From positions 113,834 through 177,833 of the forward strand of contig NZ_PEBS01000002.1 in assembly GCF_002869965.1 (NCBI RefSeq): 64,000 nucleotides of DNA. The letters run 5' to 3'. Made by a program: the position numbers and the translations under genes. This document shows, piece after piece, positions 17,975 through 26,282 of the stretch. Each line of letters starts with the position of its first letter. The first letter of the stretch is position 1. This DNA is from Janthinobacterium sp. ROICE36. Its GTDB lineage: Bacteria > Pseudomonadota > Gammaproteobacteria > Burkholderiales > Burkholderiaceae_D. A model generated the notes under the pieces. It had not been told where the DNA came from. It made no database searches and saw only the letters and a list, made by a program, of their open reading frames with translations.

Positions 17975-17999
17975 GACCGGCCGCAATGTGCGGCCGGTC
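17975..17999. terminator. Strong GC hairpin between DUF4105 gene and rhlE
   Basis: A perfect 10-bp inverted repeat, GACCGGCCGC-AATGT-GCGGCCGGTC, lies 28 bases after the stop of the gene ending at 18027 and 29 bases before the rhlE start. There is no clean T-run on either strand, so it may be a terminator for the upstream gene, or a transcript-end stem or 5' leader stem of rhlE. Confidence 0.5.
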
Positions 18000-18026
18000 G
18001 GAATAGCGACAGTATAAAGCAGGCGC

Positions 18027-19085
18027 TTACTGCTTGGGCATTTGCAGCTTCGGATGGCCCGTTTCATCGTAGCCCGGCATGCCGTGGCGGATCGCGTGTG
18101 AAAAGTCCGCGTCGTCATTCGCGGCCCGCGCGCGCGCCGTGATGTGGCCGCCGTCACGCAACTGCTGGAAGCTCAAGCCGGGCACCAGGCCCTTGACGTC
18201 GAACAGATAACGGTCCAGGTAGCCCGAGGCCAGCAGGCGGTAGTCGAACGGCAGGCCCGGCACGATGCGGCGTACCATCTCGAAGACGATGGTGGTGCAG
18301 TTGGCCGTCAGGGTATTGTAGAACTGCGGCTTGGCCTTCAGCGCTTGCGCTTCGTCAAGGTAGGCCAGGAACAGCGAGCGCATGGCCGCTTTCGGCATCA
18401 TCACGCGGTACAGATACATGTCCTCGCCGCGCGCATTCGTGCGCACGCGCAGGATGTCGCGCTCGTCGGCGGCGACCAGGCTCGTCTCGAAATGCTTGAA
18501 AAAGCCACCGATGGCGGAAAAGCGCTCGCCCTTTTCCTTGCGGATCTCGATGGAAAACGTCAAAAAACGTCCGTCGGCAAAGCCGAACGAGATCAGGGTA
18601 TGCGCAATGTACGGCCCCGTCCAGTACGACAGCGCCGTGTCCACCGTGCGCAGCTCATCGAGGTCGTAGCTGCGCTGCTCCCACTTGACCGTGTAATCGT
18701 CGTCGCTGCGCCAGTCGAAATTGCGCACATTGTCCAGCGTAACCAAATTGCCCGTCACCGTGCCCGTGACATTGCGCGCCACGTCGTCGGCCCACACGCG
18801 CTGCTGTTTCGGCGTAATCAGGCTCCACCACAGGAGCAGCAGGATAAAACCGGCCGCATACGGCAGCAGCACGCGCAAATCGCCGCGCGTCCACCACAGC
18901 ACCACGCTGGCCACGCCCAGCGCGCCCCACAGCAGCGCACCGATGGCTTGCGCCGCCGTGCCGCCGGACAGCTGGTACCACAGCGCCAGCGCGCCCCACA
19001 GTGCAGTCAACAGAAGAATCAGGGAAACGGCCATTTTGCCGAGGGTGGCCAGCACGGAGCGGGCACGCAGTGATAAGAAAGTCAT
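18027..19085 (-). CDS. DUF4105 (Lnb N-terminal-like) membrane protein
   Basis: A 352-residue inner-membrane protein. Three hydrophobic helices occupy about residues 14-90, followed by a soluble, probably periplasmic, DUF4105 domain (about 120-325). The key stretch NTLTANCTTIVFEMVRR carries the conserved Cys of this cysteine-peptidase-like fold, and WTGPYIAHTLISFGF contains the conserved His. The domain is related to the N-terminal part of Lnb and may act on peptides or glycoconjugates; the substrate is unknown. The ATG at 19085 is preferred over an ATG 51 bases upstream because TATAAT lies between them at positions typical of a promoter. Confidence 0.8.
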   Translation of the reverse strand: MTFLSLRARSVLATLGKMAVSLILLLTALWGALALWYQLSGGTAAQAIGALLWGALGVASVVLWWTRGDLRVLLPYAAGFILLLLWWSLITPKQQRVWADDVARNVTGTVTGNLVTLDNVRNFDWRSDDDYTVKWEQRSYDLDELRTVDTALSYWTGPYIAHTLISFGFADGRFLTFSIEIRKEKGERFSAIGGFFKHFETSLVAADERDILRVRTNARGEDMYLYRVMMPKAAMRSLFLAYLDEAQALKAKPQFYNTLTANCTTIVFEMVRRIVPGLPFDYRLLASGYLDRYLFDVKGLVPGLSFQQLRDGGHITARARAANDDADFSHAIRHGMPGYDETGHPKLQMPKQ

Positions 19086-19157
19086 GCCCTGATTATAAGG
19101 GCAAGTGAAGATGGGCAAGTATTTCGGACGTGCCATCCTATCTTGGGACAGGTCACG

Positions 19158-19667
19158 ATGTTATTTCGATGGCATAATGATTTCTTTTGCAATCAATTCT
19201 GCCTGCGTATGCAACTCCATGGTTTTTCCATCCTCAAGGGTTTAACCAAAATATTGCTTGAAGGGCAAGAACTTGACCTGCACAACGATTACGAATTCAC
19301 ACAGATCGACTACCGCATCGCTGCACGGCAACTGCAGCTGCATTGGGTACGCAGTGCCGGCGACTGGGTCAGGCCATCCATGCCCCCGGCGCTGACACTG
19401 GTGTGCGCAGGCGTGCAGGTGCTGAAAATCCGGGAAGCCAGCGAAGATGAGCATGTTGACGGGGAGAAATGCCTGTCCTCCATCGGCTTCATGTGGAATG
19501 CCATGCGCGATGACATGGACGGCGTCGCATCGCATGAGGTGAGCCAAGGCTGCACGGATCTCGCGTTGATTTTCATGAGTGACCTGAGCATCAAGATTGC
19601 CGCCGCCGAGGCACGCATCCATCGCAGCAGAGCAACAACTATAACAAGCACAACAACATTCAGGTGA
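19158..19667 (+). CDS. Hypothetical protein (about 169 aa)
   Basis: A soluble protein of mixed composition with no signal peptide or membrane helix; Trp-rich stretches include LHWVRSAGDWVRPSM. The start is uncertain: M-L-F-R-W at 19158 is used because GGACAGG lies 8-10 bases upstream, but ATGs at 19143 and 19209 are in frame. The C-terminus is low-complexity Thr/Arg (RATTITSTTTFR). It is less GC-rich than its neighbours. The following membrane-protein gene begins 5 bases after its stop, so the two may form an operon. I do not recognise a family. Confidence 0.5.
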   Translation: MLFRWHNDFFCNQFCLRMQLHGFSILKGLTKILLEGQELDLHNDYEFTQIDYRIAARQLQLHWVRSAGDWVRPSMPPALTLVCAGVQVLKIREASEDEHVDGEKCLSSIGFMWNAMRDDMDGVASHEVSQGCTDLALIFMSDLSIKIAAAEARIHRSRATTITSTTTFR

Positions 19668-19671
19668 CACT

Positions 19672-20376
19672 TTGCAGCATCAAACGCTCTACGCCCTCGC
19701 CGGCAGCCTCAACTCCCTCTTCATCGTCGTCAGCTTGTACGGCCTGTGGTCCCAACTGCAAAAAATCTGGCAGCGCAAGCACGATGCCAGGGTCGGCGCC
19801 GGCAAGACGACGGACATCCTGTCGCTCAACCAGTTCAGCGTCAGCTTCCTTGCGTATTGCGCGTTCTTTGTGTACGGCTATTCGATCACGCCGTTCAACC
19901 ATTACATCGTCTGGCCCCGCTTGATCGCTTCGCTGATCGCGCTGGCCATCCTGTATGAAATCGACCGCGACCGGCGCAGCCTGGCATCGCGCAATGCACT
20001 GCTGGCCTGCACGCTGCTGCTGTGCGCGGGGGTGGCGGGGCTGGCGTTCGACCCCACCTTCACCGATGAAAAGCGCGTGATCTCGCAAAGCCTGATCGTC
20101 GCCGTCACCGTGCTGCTGGCGCAGGGCTATGCGCACCAGATCCGATTAATCTGGCGCTCAGGCAAGACGGGCGCCGTGTCGCTGAAAATGAGCCAGTTCA
20201 TCCTGGCGATGGATATCAGCACCATCTTCTTTGCCTGCGTCATGGGGCTGAAAACCGGCTGGCCCCTGCTGCTACTCGCCTGCGTCAGCGCCACGACCAA
20301 GCTGATCATCATGTGGCTGTTCCGCTGGGAGAAGACCAGCGCCGCCGCGCGGATCAAACGGCAAGTGCCGGCCTGA
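19672..20376 (+). CDS. Seven-helix membrane protein, possibly SWEET/PQ-loop-like
   Basis: A 234-residue protein with about seven hydrophobic helices (roughly 5-25, 52-70, 77-95, 106-124, 139-155, 170-190, 195-212), separated by short charged loops. The first helix reads LAGSLNSLFIVVSLYGLWSQL and is followed by KIWQRK. The length and helix count fit the MtN3/SWEET or PQ-loop transporter size class, but no clear PQ motif is visible, so the assignment is tentative. The only usable start in frame is a TTG at 19672, with CAGG about 9 bases upstream. It begins 5 bases after the preceding unknown gene. Confidence 0.65.
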   Translation: MQHQTLYALAGSLNSLFIVVSLYGLWSQLQKIWQRKHDARVGAGKTTDILSLNQFSVSFLAYCAFFVYGYSITPFNHYIVWPRLIASLIALAILYEIDRDRRSLASRNALLACTLLLCAGVAGLAFDPTFTDEKRVISQSLIVAVTVLLAQGYAHQIRLIWRSGKTGAVSLKMSQFILAMDISTIFFACVMGLKTGWPLLLLACVSATTKLIIMWLFRWEKTSAAARIKRQVPA

Positions 20377-20511
20377 GGCTAAGTAACAGTGCTCGCACTG
20401 CGTCGCTGCAGGCGCCTTGCACCGCATCCGGTTCTGTTCCTCATAAATTTACAATAATTTCCCGAGCATTACTTAGAATGGCGGGATCGCCACCATGTTG
20501 AAAGCGCCGCC

Positions 20512-20868
20512 ATGCATGCTCCCATTCCTATCCTGCGCAGCTTCTCCGAAGCCAAGGCGCGTGAGTTCTACCTCGATTTCCTCGGTTTTACCCTGGACTG
20601 GGAACACCGCTTCGTGCCCACGGCGCCGCTGTACCTGCAGGTGACGCGGGGCAATCTCGTGCTGCACCTGAGCGAGCACTACGGCGACGCCACGCCCGGT
20701 GCGGCGCTGCTGATCCCCGTCGACAACATCGCCGCCCTGCACGCGGAGCTGCAGGGCAAGGATTACCCGTATGCGCGGCCCGGCATCCGCGACGAGGACT
20801 GGGGCCGCATCCTGGAAGTGGCGGACCCGTTCGGCAACCGGCTGCGCTTCTGGCAGCGCAGCGAATAA
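20512..20868 (+). CDS. VOC-superfamily (glyoxalase/bleomycin-resistance-like) protein
   Basis: A 118-residue protein with the paired beta-alpha-beta-beta-beta modules of the vicinal-oxygen-chelate fold. It opens IPILRSFSEAKAREFYLDFLGF and closes with the signature EVADPFGNRLRFWQR. The size and the motif FYLDFLGFTLDWEHRF match bleomycin-resistance-like proteins that dimerise to bind small aromatic or glycopeptide ligands; some members are isomerases or dioxygenases. Without a metal-ligand set that I can assign, no reaction is proposed. It is monocistronic, on the same strand as motA. Confidence 0.88.
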   Translation: MHAPIPILRSFSEAKAREFYLDFLGFTLDWEHRFVPTAPLYLQVTRGNLVLHLSEHYGDATPGAALLIPVDNIAALHAELQGKDYPYARPGIRDEDWGRILEVADPFGNRLRFWQRSE

Positions 20869-20999
20869 CGCCTATTGTCCGCTCAGAGCGCGCTTTTATC
20901 AATTTTCTCGGCCAGCAGTTGCAGCCGGAAGCGGCCACGGCAGCCGAATCAGGTTAAACTACAATATTGCGATATGGCAATATTATGAAGGAGTAAGTT

Positions 21000-21863
21000 T
21001 TGCTAGTCATACTCGGATTTCTCGTCGTGCTGTTTTCCGTCTTCGGCGGCTTCGCCATGCAGGGCGGCCACCTGGCGGCCCTGTTCCAGCCGCTGGAATT
21101 GCTGATGATCGGCGGCGCCGCGCTGGGTACCTTCTTTGTCGGCAACGACGCCAAGGCCATCCGCGCCACGTTCGCCGCCCTGCCCACCCTGTTCCACGGT
21201 TCGCAATACACGAAGGCGCGCTATATGGAGCTGATGGGACTGATGTATGAAATCCTCAGCAATATCCGCAAGGAAGGCCTGATGTCGGTCGAGGACGATA
21301 TCGACGATCCCTACCGCAGCGCCATCTTCGTGAAATACCCGTACACGCTCGGTGACGAGCACATCCTGGAATTCATCACCGATTATTTGCGCCTGATGGT
21401 GTCGGGCAATATGGACGCTTACCAGATCGAAAACCTGATGGATAACGAGATCGAGACGCACCATGAAGATGCGGAGATGCCGATCCAGACGATTTCGCAG
21501 CTGGCCGACGCCATGCCCGCCTTCGGCATCGTGGCCGCCGTGATGGGCGTGGTGCATACCATGGCCTCCGTCGGCTTGCCGCCGGCCGAGCTGGGCGTGC
21601 TGATCGCCCAGGCGCTGGTGGGCACCTTCATCGGCATTTTGCTGGCCTACGGCTTCATCGCGCCGCTGGCCAGCTTGCTGCGCCGCAAACACCATGAAAC
21701 GGCGAAGATGTACCAGTGCGTGAAAGTGACCTTATTGGCCAGCCTGAACGGCTACGCGCCCGCGCTGGCCGTGGAATTCGGCCGCAAGGTCATTTCCGCC
21801 ACAGAACGCCCCTCATTCAGCGAACTGGAAAACCACGTGCGCCAGGTGCGCACGAAGAACTGA
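21000..21863 (+). CDS. motA: Flagellar motor stator protein MotA
   Basis: A 287-residue MotA. It forms the pentameric part of the proton-driven stator in the inner membrane, pushing on FliG. Four membrane helices are visible: LVILGFLVVLFSVFGGFAM (1-20), LLMIGGAALGTFFVG (34-50), IVAAVMGVVHTMASVG (178-195) and a helix at about 207-225. The cytoplasmic loop, with YRSAIFVKYP and DNEIETHHEDAEMPIQTIS, is typical. The start codon is TTG at 21000, with GGAG 7 bases upstream. MotA normally needs MotB, encoded just downstream in most genomes; here the next 40 bases run into a broken VOC gene on the other strand. Confidence 0.93.
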   Translation: MLVILGFLVVLFSVFGGFAMQGGHLAALFQPLELLMIGGAALGTFFVGNDAKAIRATFAALPTLFHGSQYTKARYMELMGLMYEILSNIRKEGLMSVEDDIDDPYRSAIFVKYPYTLGDEHILEFITDYLRLMVSGNMDAYQIENLMDNEIETHHEDAEMPIQTISQLADAMPAFGIVAAVMGVVHTMASVGLPPAELGVLIAQALVGTFIGILLAYGFIAPLASLLRRKHHETAKMYQCVKVTLLASLNGYAPALAVEFGRKVISATERPSFSELENHVRQVRTKN

Positions 21864-21899
21864 TCCGGCCTGTTTCGCTTGTTCGGCTTGTTCGGCGCC

Positions 21900-22147
21900 T
21901 CAGGCTTCCGGCGCCGTCCAGACCAAATTCCACAGGTGGCCATCGATATCGCCAGCGGCTTGTCGATCAGGGACTGGAAGAAGAGTTCGGCCGTCAGCAT
22001 GGCATCGATGGCGCCGTCGACGATGTTCATGAACGCCGCATTCTTTCCGCTAAAGCGGTGATTGAAGGTAAAGCCGAGAGCGGCAAAGAAAGCCTTGGAT
22101 TTGTCCAGGTCCTTCACGGGCAGGTTGAGGATGATCTGTTTGTTCAT
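21900..22147 (-). pseudogene. VOC-family protein gene with internal deletion and frameshift
   Basis: The N-terminal part reads MNKQIILNLPVKDLDKSKAF and continues to MLTAELFFQSLIDKP, a normal start for a VOC-fold protein of about 135-140 residues. Immediately afterwards the C-terminal signature GDIDGHLWNLVWTAPEA-stop appears in the +1 frame, ending at 21900. About 45-50 residues of the second module are missing between them. The open frame itself runs on into antisense of motA. This is best explained by an internal deletion at about 21960 that also shifted the frame. Confidence 0.8.
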
Positions 22148-22496
22148 GGCGCCTCCTTGTGATTAAGGTGGAATCGGCAAGCGGTGCCTCATCCCTGCGA
22201 GGGGTGACGGCATACAAAATCGACATGCTGGCGAAAAAATAGTCCGTCTAATACATCAATAAAAGTGACGGCAAGACGACGTGATCGATGTCATGCACGC
22301 AAGACTGGCATGCTTTCCAACTCTTACTATTTGAGACAGCCTCCAGCCCGTCAAGACCTTACATCATCTGACAGCGGCTGTCAGCGCAAGTCTGCGCGAC
22401 GATACCTGCTACGACAGCCCGCCTCTGGCTGCTTGCTGTCATCGGCAACTTCCGTCCCGAAGCGGACTTTGCAATATAACAATGATCGTCTGAACA
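22148..22496. other. Intergenic stretch without a recognisable gene
   Basis: About 350 bases between the broken VOC gene and the alpha/beta hydrolase gene. Base composition is lower in GC than the surroundings, with several direct and inverted CTGTCAGCG/GACAGCGGCTGTCAG-like short repeats around 22370-22395. I see no ORF with a ribosome-binding site, no tRNA and no clear promoter. It probably holds the transcript end of the hydrolase gene and the promoter of the VOC remnant. Confidence 0.4.
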
Positions 22497-23225
22497 TCAT
22501 TCGAGCTTTGAGTCTCGGTCGCAAGCGTATTTAGGGTGCTGCGCTGGAGCGAGGAAAGTATCGATGGCGGATACAATTTTGGCCTTCAATTGTTCACTAC
22601 CAGCATCTTGCATATCCTTGTGGCGAGAGCCTTTGATGTGCACCATGCATGTACCGTAGTGGTCGCGCTCTTTCTTGTTTGGCAATACACCGGGGTCGGC
22701 AGTAGTGTCGCTGGCACGAATTGTCAGGACGTTGATATCTGCTGAGCGAGGCAACGCGACCCGACGGTTGTCGAGGCTGATAAGGCTCGATACGCGGCTC
22801 GGGTTGTCAGCGGCAAACTGAGCGGAACTGTCGCCACCAAGGGAGTGCCCGACGAGAAGCAAGTGTCGCCAATCGAACTGAGGATAGCGTACTGCGGTCC
22901 CGTCGATCACGGTGGAGATTGACCGTGAAGTTACGTGGGCCATCGCCCGTAGTTGCTTCGCAATCGGCGCGTCTTGATCTAACTCCATGCCGCCAGAGCT
23001 ATCTTGCAACGCGACAACCAAGTAACCCATTCGGTTGAGATTTTGTGTGACGAATGAGTAATCTGAACCGGAAAGCCCATATCCTGGGCTAAGGATTGCA
23101 ACTGGACATGGCTGCGCACGAGTGCACGCTTGCACATCAGGTGGAACGTGAATATTCACTGGTACGGCGGCAAAGGCCATAGGTGTGCAAAACATCAGTG
23201 CAAATATAGTAACGAGACGGCTCAT
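22497..23225 (-). CDS. Exported alpha/beta hydrolase (dienelactone hydrolase/chlorophyllase-like)
   Basis: A 242-residue protein. The signal peptide MSRLVTIFALMFCTPMAFAA is cleaved near A19-A20, followed by an alpha/beta-hydrolase fold. The oxyanion strand is CPVAILSPGYGLSGSDY, the nucleophile elbow is GHSLGG (Ser in LLLVGHSLGGDSS), and a likely catalytic His lies in GSRHKDM near the C-terminus. AAAGGA lies 6 bases before the ATG. Four or more cysteines suggest disulfides in the periplasm. The gene and flanks (about 22.2-23.5 kb) are visibly AT-richer, with less biased third positions than the neighbours, which suggests acquisition from another source. The substrate is unknown. Confidence 0.82.
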   Translation of the reverse strand: MSRLVTIFALMFCTPMAFAAVPVNIHVPPDVQACTRAQPCPVAILSPGYGLSGSDYSFVTQNLNRMGYLVVALQDSSGGMELDQDAPIAKQLRAMAHVTSRSISTVIDGTAVRYPQFDWRHLLLVGHSLGGDSSAQFAADNPSRVSSLISLDNRRVALPRSADINVLTIRASDTTADPGVLPNKKERDHYGTCMVHIKGSRHKDMQDAGSEQLKAKIVSAIDTFLAPAQHPKYACDRDSKLE

Positions 23226-23465
23226 CGAATCCTTTCTTGCTACCTTTGGAGGATGCTGAATCTGGGTTACTGACGATTATCTCTGAAGTCGAACAACGAA
23301 CAATGAGAATGCGATGTAACGACTACATGACGAGTTAAGGCGTAGCCTCGCAACAGGTCTGCTTTTGGCCGATAGCGGACGGTCCGAATGATTCAGCACG
23401 CGAAATTATTGCCTTAATAGCAACAAAAAGGCTTAACCAGGCTCGCTGAGCCCTCTCGCTGCCAT

Positions 23466-25316
23466 TTACTGGCCCGGCGCCGTCTCATCCGGGCAGCTGA
23501 CCTCGTCCTCTGGCGTATATAGAGTCATCGGCACGCGCTGGCCGTCGACTTCCAGCTCGCGCACTTTCGGCGGCACCAGCTGGAACTCGCCCGCCTGCAG
23601 TTTATCGCGCAGGGGCTTGCAGCGCAGGGCATCCACGGGGATTTGCCCGCGCGCGGTCCAGCTGCCATCGTCCTTTTCCGCCAGCAATACCGACGAGGCG
23701 CGCGGGTCATTGCTGATCAGCAGCACGTCCTCTTTGCCATCGCCATCGAAATCCATCAGATACGCGTCGCACTGAGGCCCTGCCCGCTTCAAGCAGGCAG
23801 GCAGACGCCAGGCCGGGCTCACTTGTGTCCAGTCCTGGCGCAGGAAACTGTCCGGCAGCTTCGCCGTGGCCGGACGCAGGGTCAGGTTGATCGACACGTC
23901 GCTCAGCGCGCCCGTCTCGTCGAGGCGATTCTGGCGCTTGAGCATGGCCTCGGCGCGGGCCCGCACGATAGCCGCGTCGGCGCCCGTCGTGCGTTTGCTC
24001 AACTCCTGCAAGGCTGCCTGCCCATAGCGGGCGCCCTGGAAGCGCAGGTATTCGAAATCGAACTTGTCGACGCCGACCTTGCCGCTCTCCAGGCGCGCCA
24101 TCTGGCTGGCCACGGAAATGCGCGCCGGGTCCGCCAGCGGCGAGAACAGGGCGAACAGTACCAGCAGGGTGACCCCGGCGGTGGCCACGTTGACGTTGGC
24201 GATCAGGTGCAGCCAGTCGCCATACTTGCCGGCCGCCCAGGCATAACCGGCGGCGTAGCAGGTGGCGACCAGCAGGCAAGCGGCAGCGATCAGGCGGTCG
24301 GCCGTCCAGCCATGCGACATCACGCGCAGGGTCAGCGCATAGATGGCGATGCCCACCACCCACGGCAGCAGCAGACAGGCCAGGCGCGTGCCCAGGCGGA
24401 TGCCGCGCGCCACGCCATGGCCCACTTCGCCATTCTGGAAGGCGGCATTGATCAGCACCACCAGCACGCCGGCCATGCCCAGCAACACGGACGCCGCATG
24501 ACGCGTGGCCCACAGGCGCTCGAAGCCGATGAATGGCAGGGTCAGCAGGAAACCGGAGACCAGCACGGCGGCGATCGGCATCAGCCACGACAGCAGCACC
24601 AGCAGCAAGGTGCGGATGCCGCGCACGATGGACGGGCGCACGTCCGTGATGTGGATGGCGAACGAAAAGGCGAAGCAGATGACGGGAATCACGAACCAGG
24701 CCTGGCCCAGCAATTTTTTCAGGAAACTCAATTTTATCAGCAGGAACAATTGCCCGCCCAGCCACAGCACCAGCCACAGGCCCAGCACGAACAGCAGGGA
24801 AAACAGCAGCTGGATGCCGAGCTTCCAGGCAATTTCAAAATACGTGGAGTAGCGGGCGATGCGCTGGCCGTCCTGGGCGCTGGCCAGTACCAGCGCGTGG
24901 GCGATATACAAGCCCACCACGCAAAAGCCGAACAGCTGGGCGGAAATCACGCGCAGCGGCGCGCCCGGCTTGTAGTTGCCCCAGATGACATGCTCGGCGC
25001 CGCGCGCCACGTCATGCCAGGCCAGCACGGCCAGCACGGCGGCAGCACCCGCCATCCACAGGCCGATGCGCTTGGCCGACATATGGCCCAGGCTGGAAAC
25101 GAGCAAAATGGGCAGCAGCAAGCTGATCAGCATCAATGGCCCCAGCAGATAGGCTTCCGTGGCGGGCCACACCTTGTCTTGCGCCGTGCTGTACAGCCAG
25201 TACAGCAGCAAGCCTTGCAGCAGGCCCGTCACCAGGCGCGTCACCGCGATGCGCGGCGCTACCACCGGATCGAGCAAGGCCATGTTTTTTCCAGCGGCAT
25301 TTTGCTGCATAGTCAT
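23466..25316 (-). CDS. DUF4153-type polytopic membrane protein
   Basis: A 616-residue protein. The first about 400 residues hold roughly a dozen hydrophobic helices (for example LVTGLLQGLLLYWLY, LGPLMLISLLLPILLVSSL, SFAVALI-like segments), matching DUF4153 membrane proteins. The last about 200 residues are soluble, Arg/Ala-rich and include a DGDGKEDVLLISNDP stretch that resembles an FG-GAP/calcium-loop motif. The function of the family is unknown. It is monocistronic, and the upstream 70 bases are AT-rich and probably hold its promoter. Confidence 0.8.
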   Translation of the reverse strand: MTMQQNAAGKNMALLDPVVAPRIAVTRLVTGLLQGLLLYWLYSTAQDKVWPATEAYLLGPLMLISLLLPILLVSSLGHMSAKRIGLWMAGAAAVLAVLAWHDVARGAEHVIWGNYKPGAPLRVISAQLFGFCVVGLYIAHALVLASAQDGQRIARYSTYFEIAWKLGIQLLFSLLFVLGLWLVLWLGGQLFLLIKLSFLKKLLGQAWFVIPVICFAFSFAIHITDVRPSIVRGIRTLLLVLLSWLMPIAAVLVSGFLLTLPFIGFERLWATRHAASVLLGMAGVLVVLINAAFQNGEVGHGVARGIRLGTRLACLLLPWVVGIAIYALTLRVMSHGWTADRLIAAACLLVATCYAAGYAWAAGKYGDWLHLIANVNVATAGVTLLVLFALFSPLADPARISVASQMARLESGKVGVDKFDFEYLRFQGARYGQAALQELSKRTTGADAAIVRARAEAMLKRQNRLDETGALSDVSINLTLRPATAKLPDSFLRQDWTQVSPAWRLPACLKRAGPQCDAYLMDFDGDGKEDVLLISNDPRASSVLLAEKDDGSWTARGQIPVDALRCKPLRDKLQAGEFQLVPPKVRELEVDGQRVPMTLYTPEDEVSCPDETAPGQ

Positions 25317-25388
25317 TCCCTTAATATTCGTTTATTGCTGAAAAGCACGGCCATTATTACATTTCATTATAATCATCTCAACGACGAT

Positions 25389-25808
25389 TCACGCCCGCGC
25401 CCCTTCCCTAACTGCGGCGCGACGCAATGGCAGGCTTTGCGCCAGGCCCCAGGCCAGTTCCGGCACGATGAACAGCCACAGCACGGGCTGGCCCGTCACC
25501 ACCAAGGCCCACGCCATCCAGGTGGAAAACAGGGCGCGCGCCGCCGCGTCATAGCGGCCGAAGCGCGGCTGCGGGTCAAGAATGCGCAGCGCCGACCAGA
25601 CCAGTACCACGCTGCCCAGCAAGCTGCTGATGAGCAGGTGAAACGGCACGAAGAGGGGCAGCGGCACGCCGCCCAGGCGCACGTTGAGGGCACTCAGTTG
25701 CTCGCGCAACAGCAGAAACGTCCACGGCGTGGCAAACGCGGCCGTCATGAGCACATCATAAATGGCGCTGGCGCGCACCAGGCGGCGAAAAGCGGAAACA
25801 GACAACAT
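25389..25808 (-). CDS. Small membrane protein controlled by a divergent MerR regulator
   Basis: A 139-residue protein with four predicted membrane helices: AIYDVLMTAAFATPWTFLLL (14-33), PLFVPFHLLISSLLGSVVLVW, STWMAWALVVTGQPVLWLF, and a C-terminal half-helix. The ATG at 25808 has GACAGGAG 6 bases upstream, and no in-frame extension is plausible. It is divergent from a MerR-family gene 80 bases away, with a MerR-type dyad between them, so it is the likely target. Similar small proteins are common beside MerR regulators, but I cannot name a function. Confidence 0.75.
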   Translation of the reverse strand: MLSVSAFRRLVRASAIYDVLMTAAFATPWTFLLLREQLSALNVRLGGVPLPLFVPFHLLISSLLGSVVLVWSALRILDPQPRFGRYDAAARALFSTWMAWALVVTGQPVLWLFIVPELAWGLAQSLPLRRAAVREGARA

Positions 25809-25836
25809 GGCAACTCCTGTCAGTGGAAAGTGTCCA

Positions 25837-25867
25837 TGATCAAGGCTGGAGTACACTCCATGGTCAA
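25837..25867 (-). promoter_or_regulatory. Putative MerR operator/promoter
   Basis: On the minus strand, TTGACC (25867-25862) is followed by a 19-base spacer containing the dyad TGGAGT-GT-ACTCCA (25847-25860), then TGATCA as a poor -10. A long 19-bp spacer with a centred dyad is the known architecture of MerR-activated promoters. The dyad is certain. The -10 assignment is weak. Confidence 0.55.
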
Positions 25868-25889
25868 GCATTTTATGAAAGAAACCACC

Positions 25890-26279
25890 ATGCAAATCGG
25901 CGAGATGGCGCAGGCGACGGGCTTGAGCCGCGATACGCTGCGCTTCTATGAAAAGCGGGGCTTGCTGCGTGCGCGGCGCGGCGCGAACGGCTACCGCGAC
26001 TACCCGCCCGAGGCGGCCGACTGGCTGCGCTACCTGCGCACGGCGCAGCAACTGGGCTTTACCCTGGCAGAAATCGAGGCCGACATGCCGCTGCTGGCCA
26101 GCGCCGGCGATCCCGCCACGGCGGAACTGCTGCGCGCGGCGCTGGCGCGCAAGCTGGGCGACATCGATGCGCGCATCGATGGATTGACGCAGTTGCGCGG
26201 CGAACTGGCGCGGCGGCTGGGGCCGCAGGCGGCGGCGTGTCCGTTAAGGGGAGAGGCCGATACAGCTCATTTAGCCTGA
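25890..26279 (+). CDS. MerR-family transcriptional regulator
   Basis: A 129-residue regulator. The winged helix-turn-helix begins at once (MQIGEMAQATGLSRDTLRFY-EKRGLL), with the typical R-x-x-NGYRDY wing, then a coiled-coil dimerisation helix (about 75-115). The effector region is minimal, with Cys in AAACPL near the end; this is too little to call a metal sensor. The start at 25890 is chosen because homology begins there and the ATGs at 25860 and 25875 overlap the operator. It probably represses/activates the divergent membrane-protein gene by distorting the 19-bp-spacer promoter. Confidence 0.88.
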   Translation: MQIGEMAQATGLSRDTLRFYEKRGLLRARRGANGYRDYPPEAADWLRYLRTAQQLGFTLAEIEADMPLLASAGDPATAELLRAALARKLGDIDARIDGLTQLRGELARRLGPQAAACPLRGEADTAHLA

Positions 26280-26282
26280 AGT

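Noticed and set aside
23643..26279. Rightward 878-codon frame reaching through the MerR gene
   Set aside because: Only its last 130 codons are real (MerR). The rest is antisense to the DUF4153 gene and the small membrane protein.
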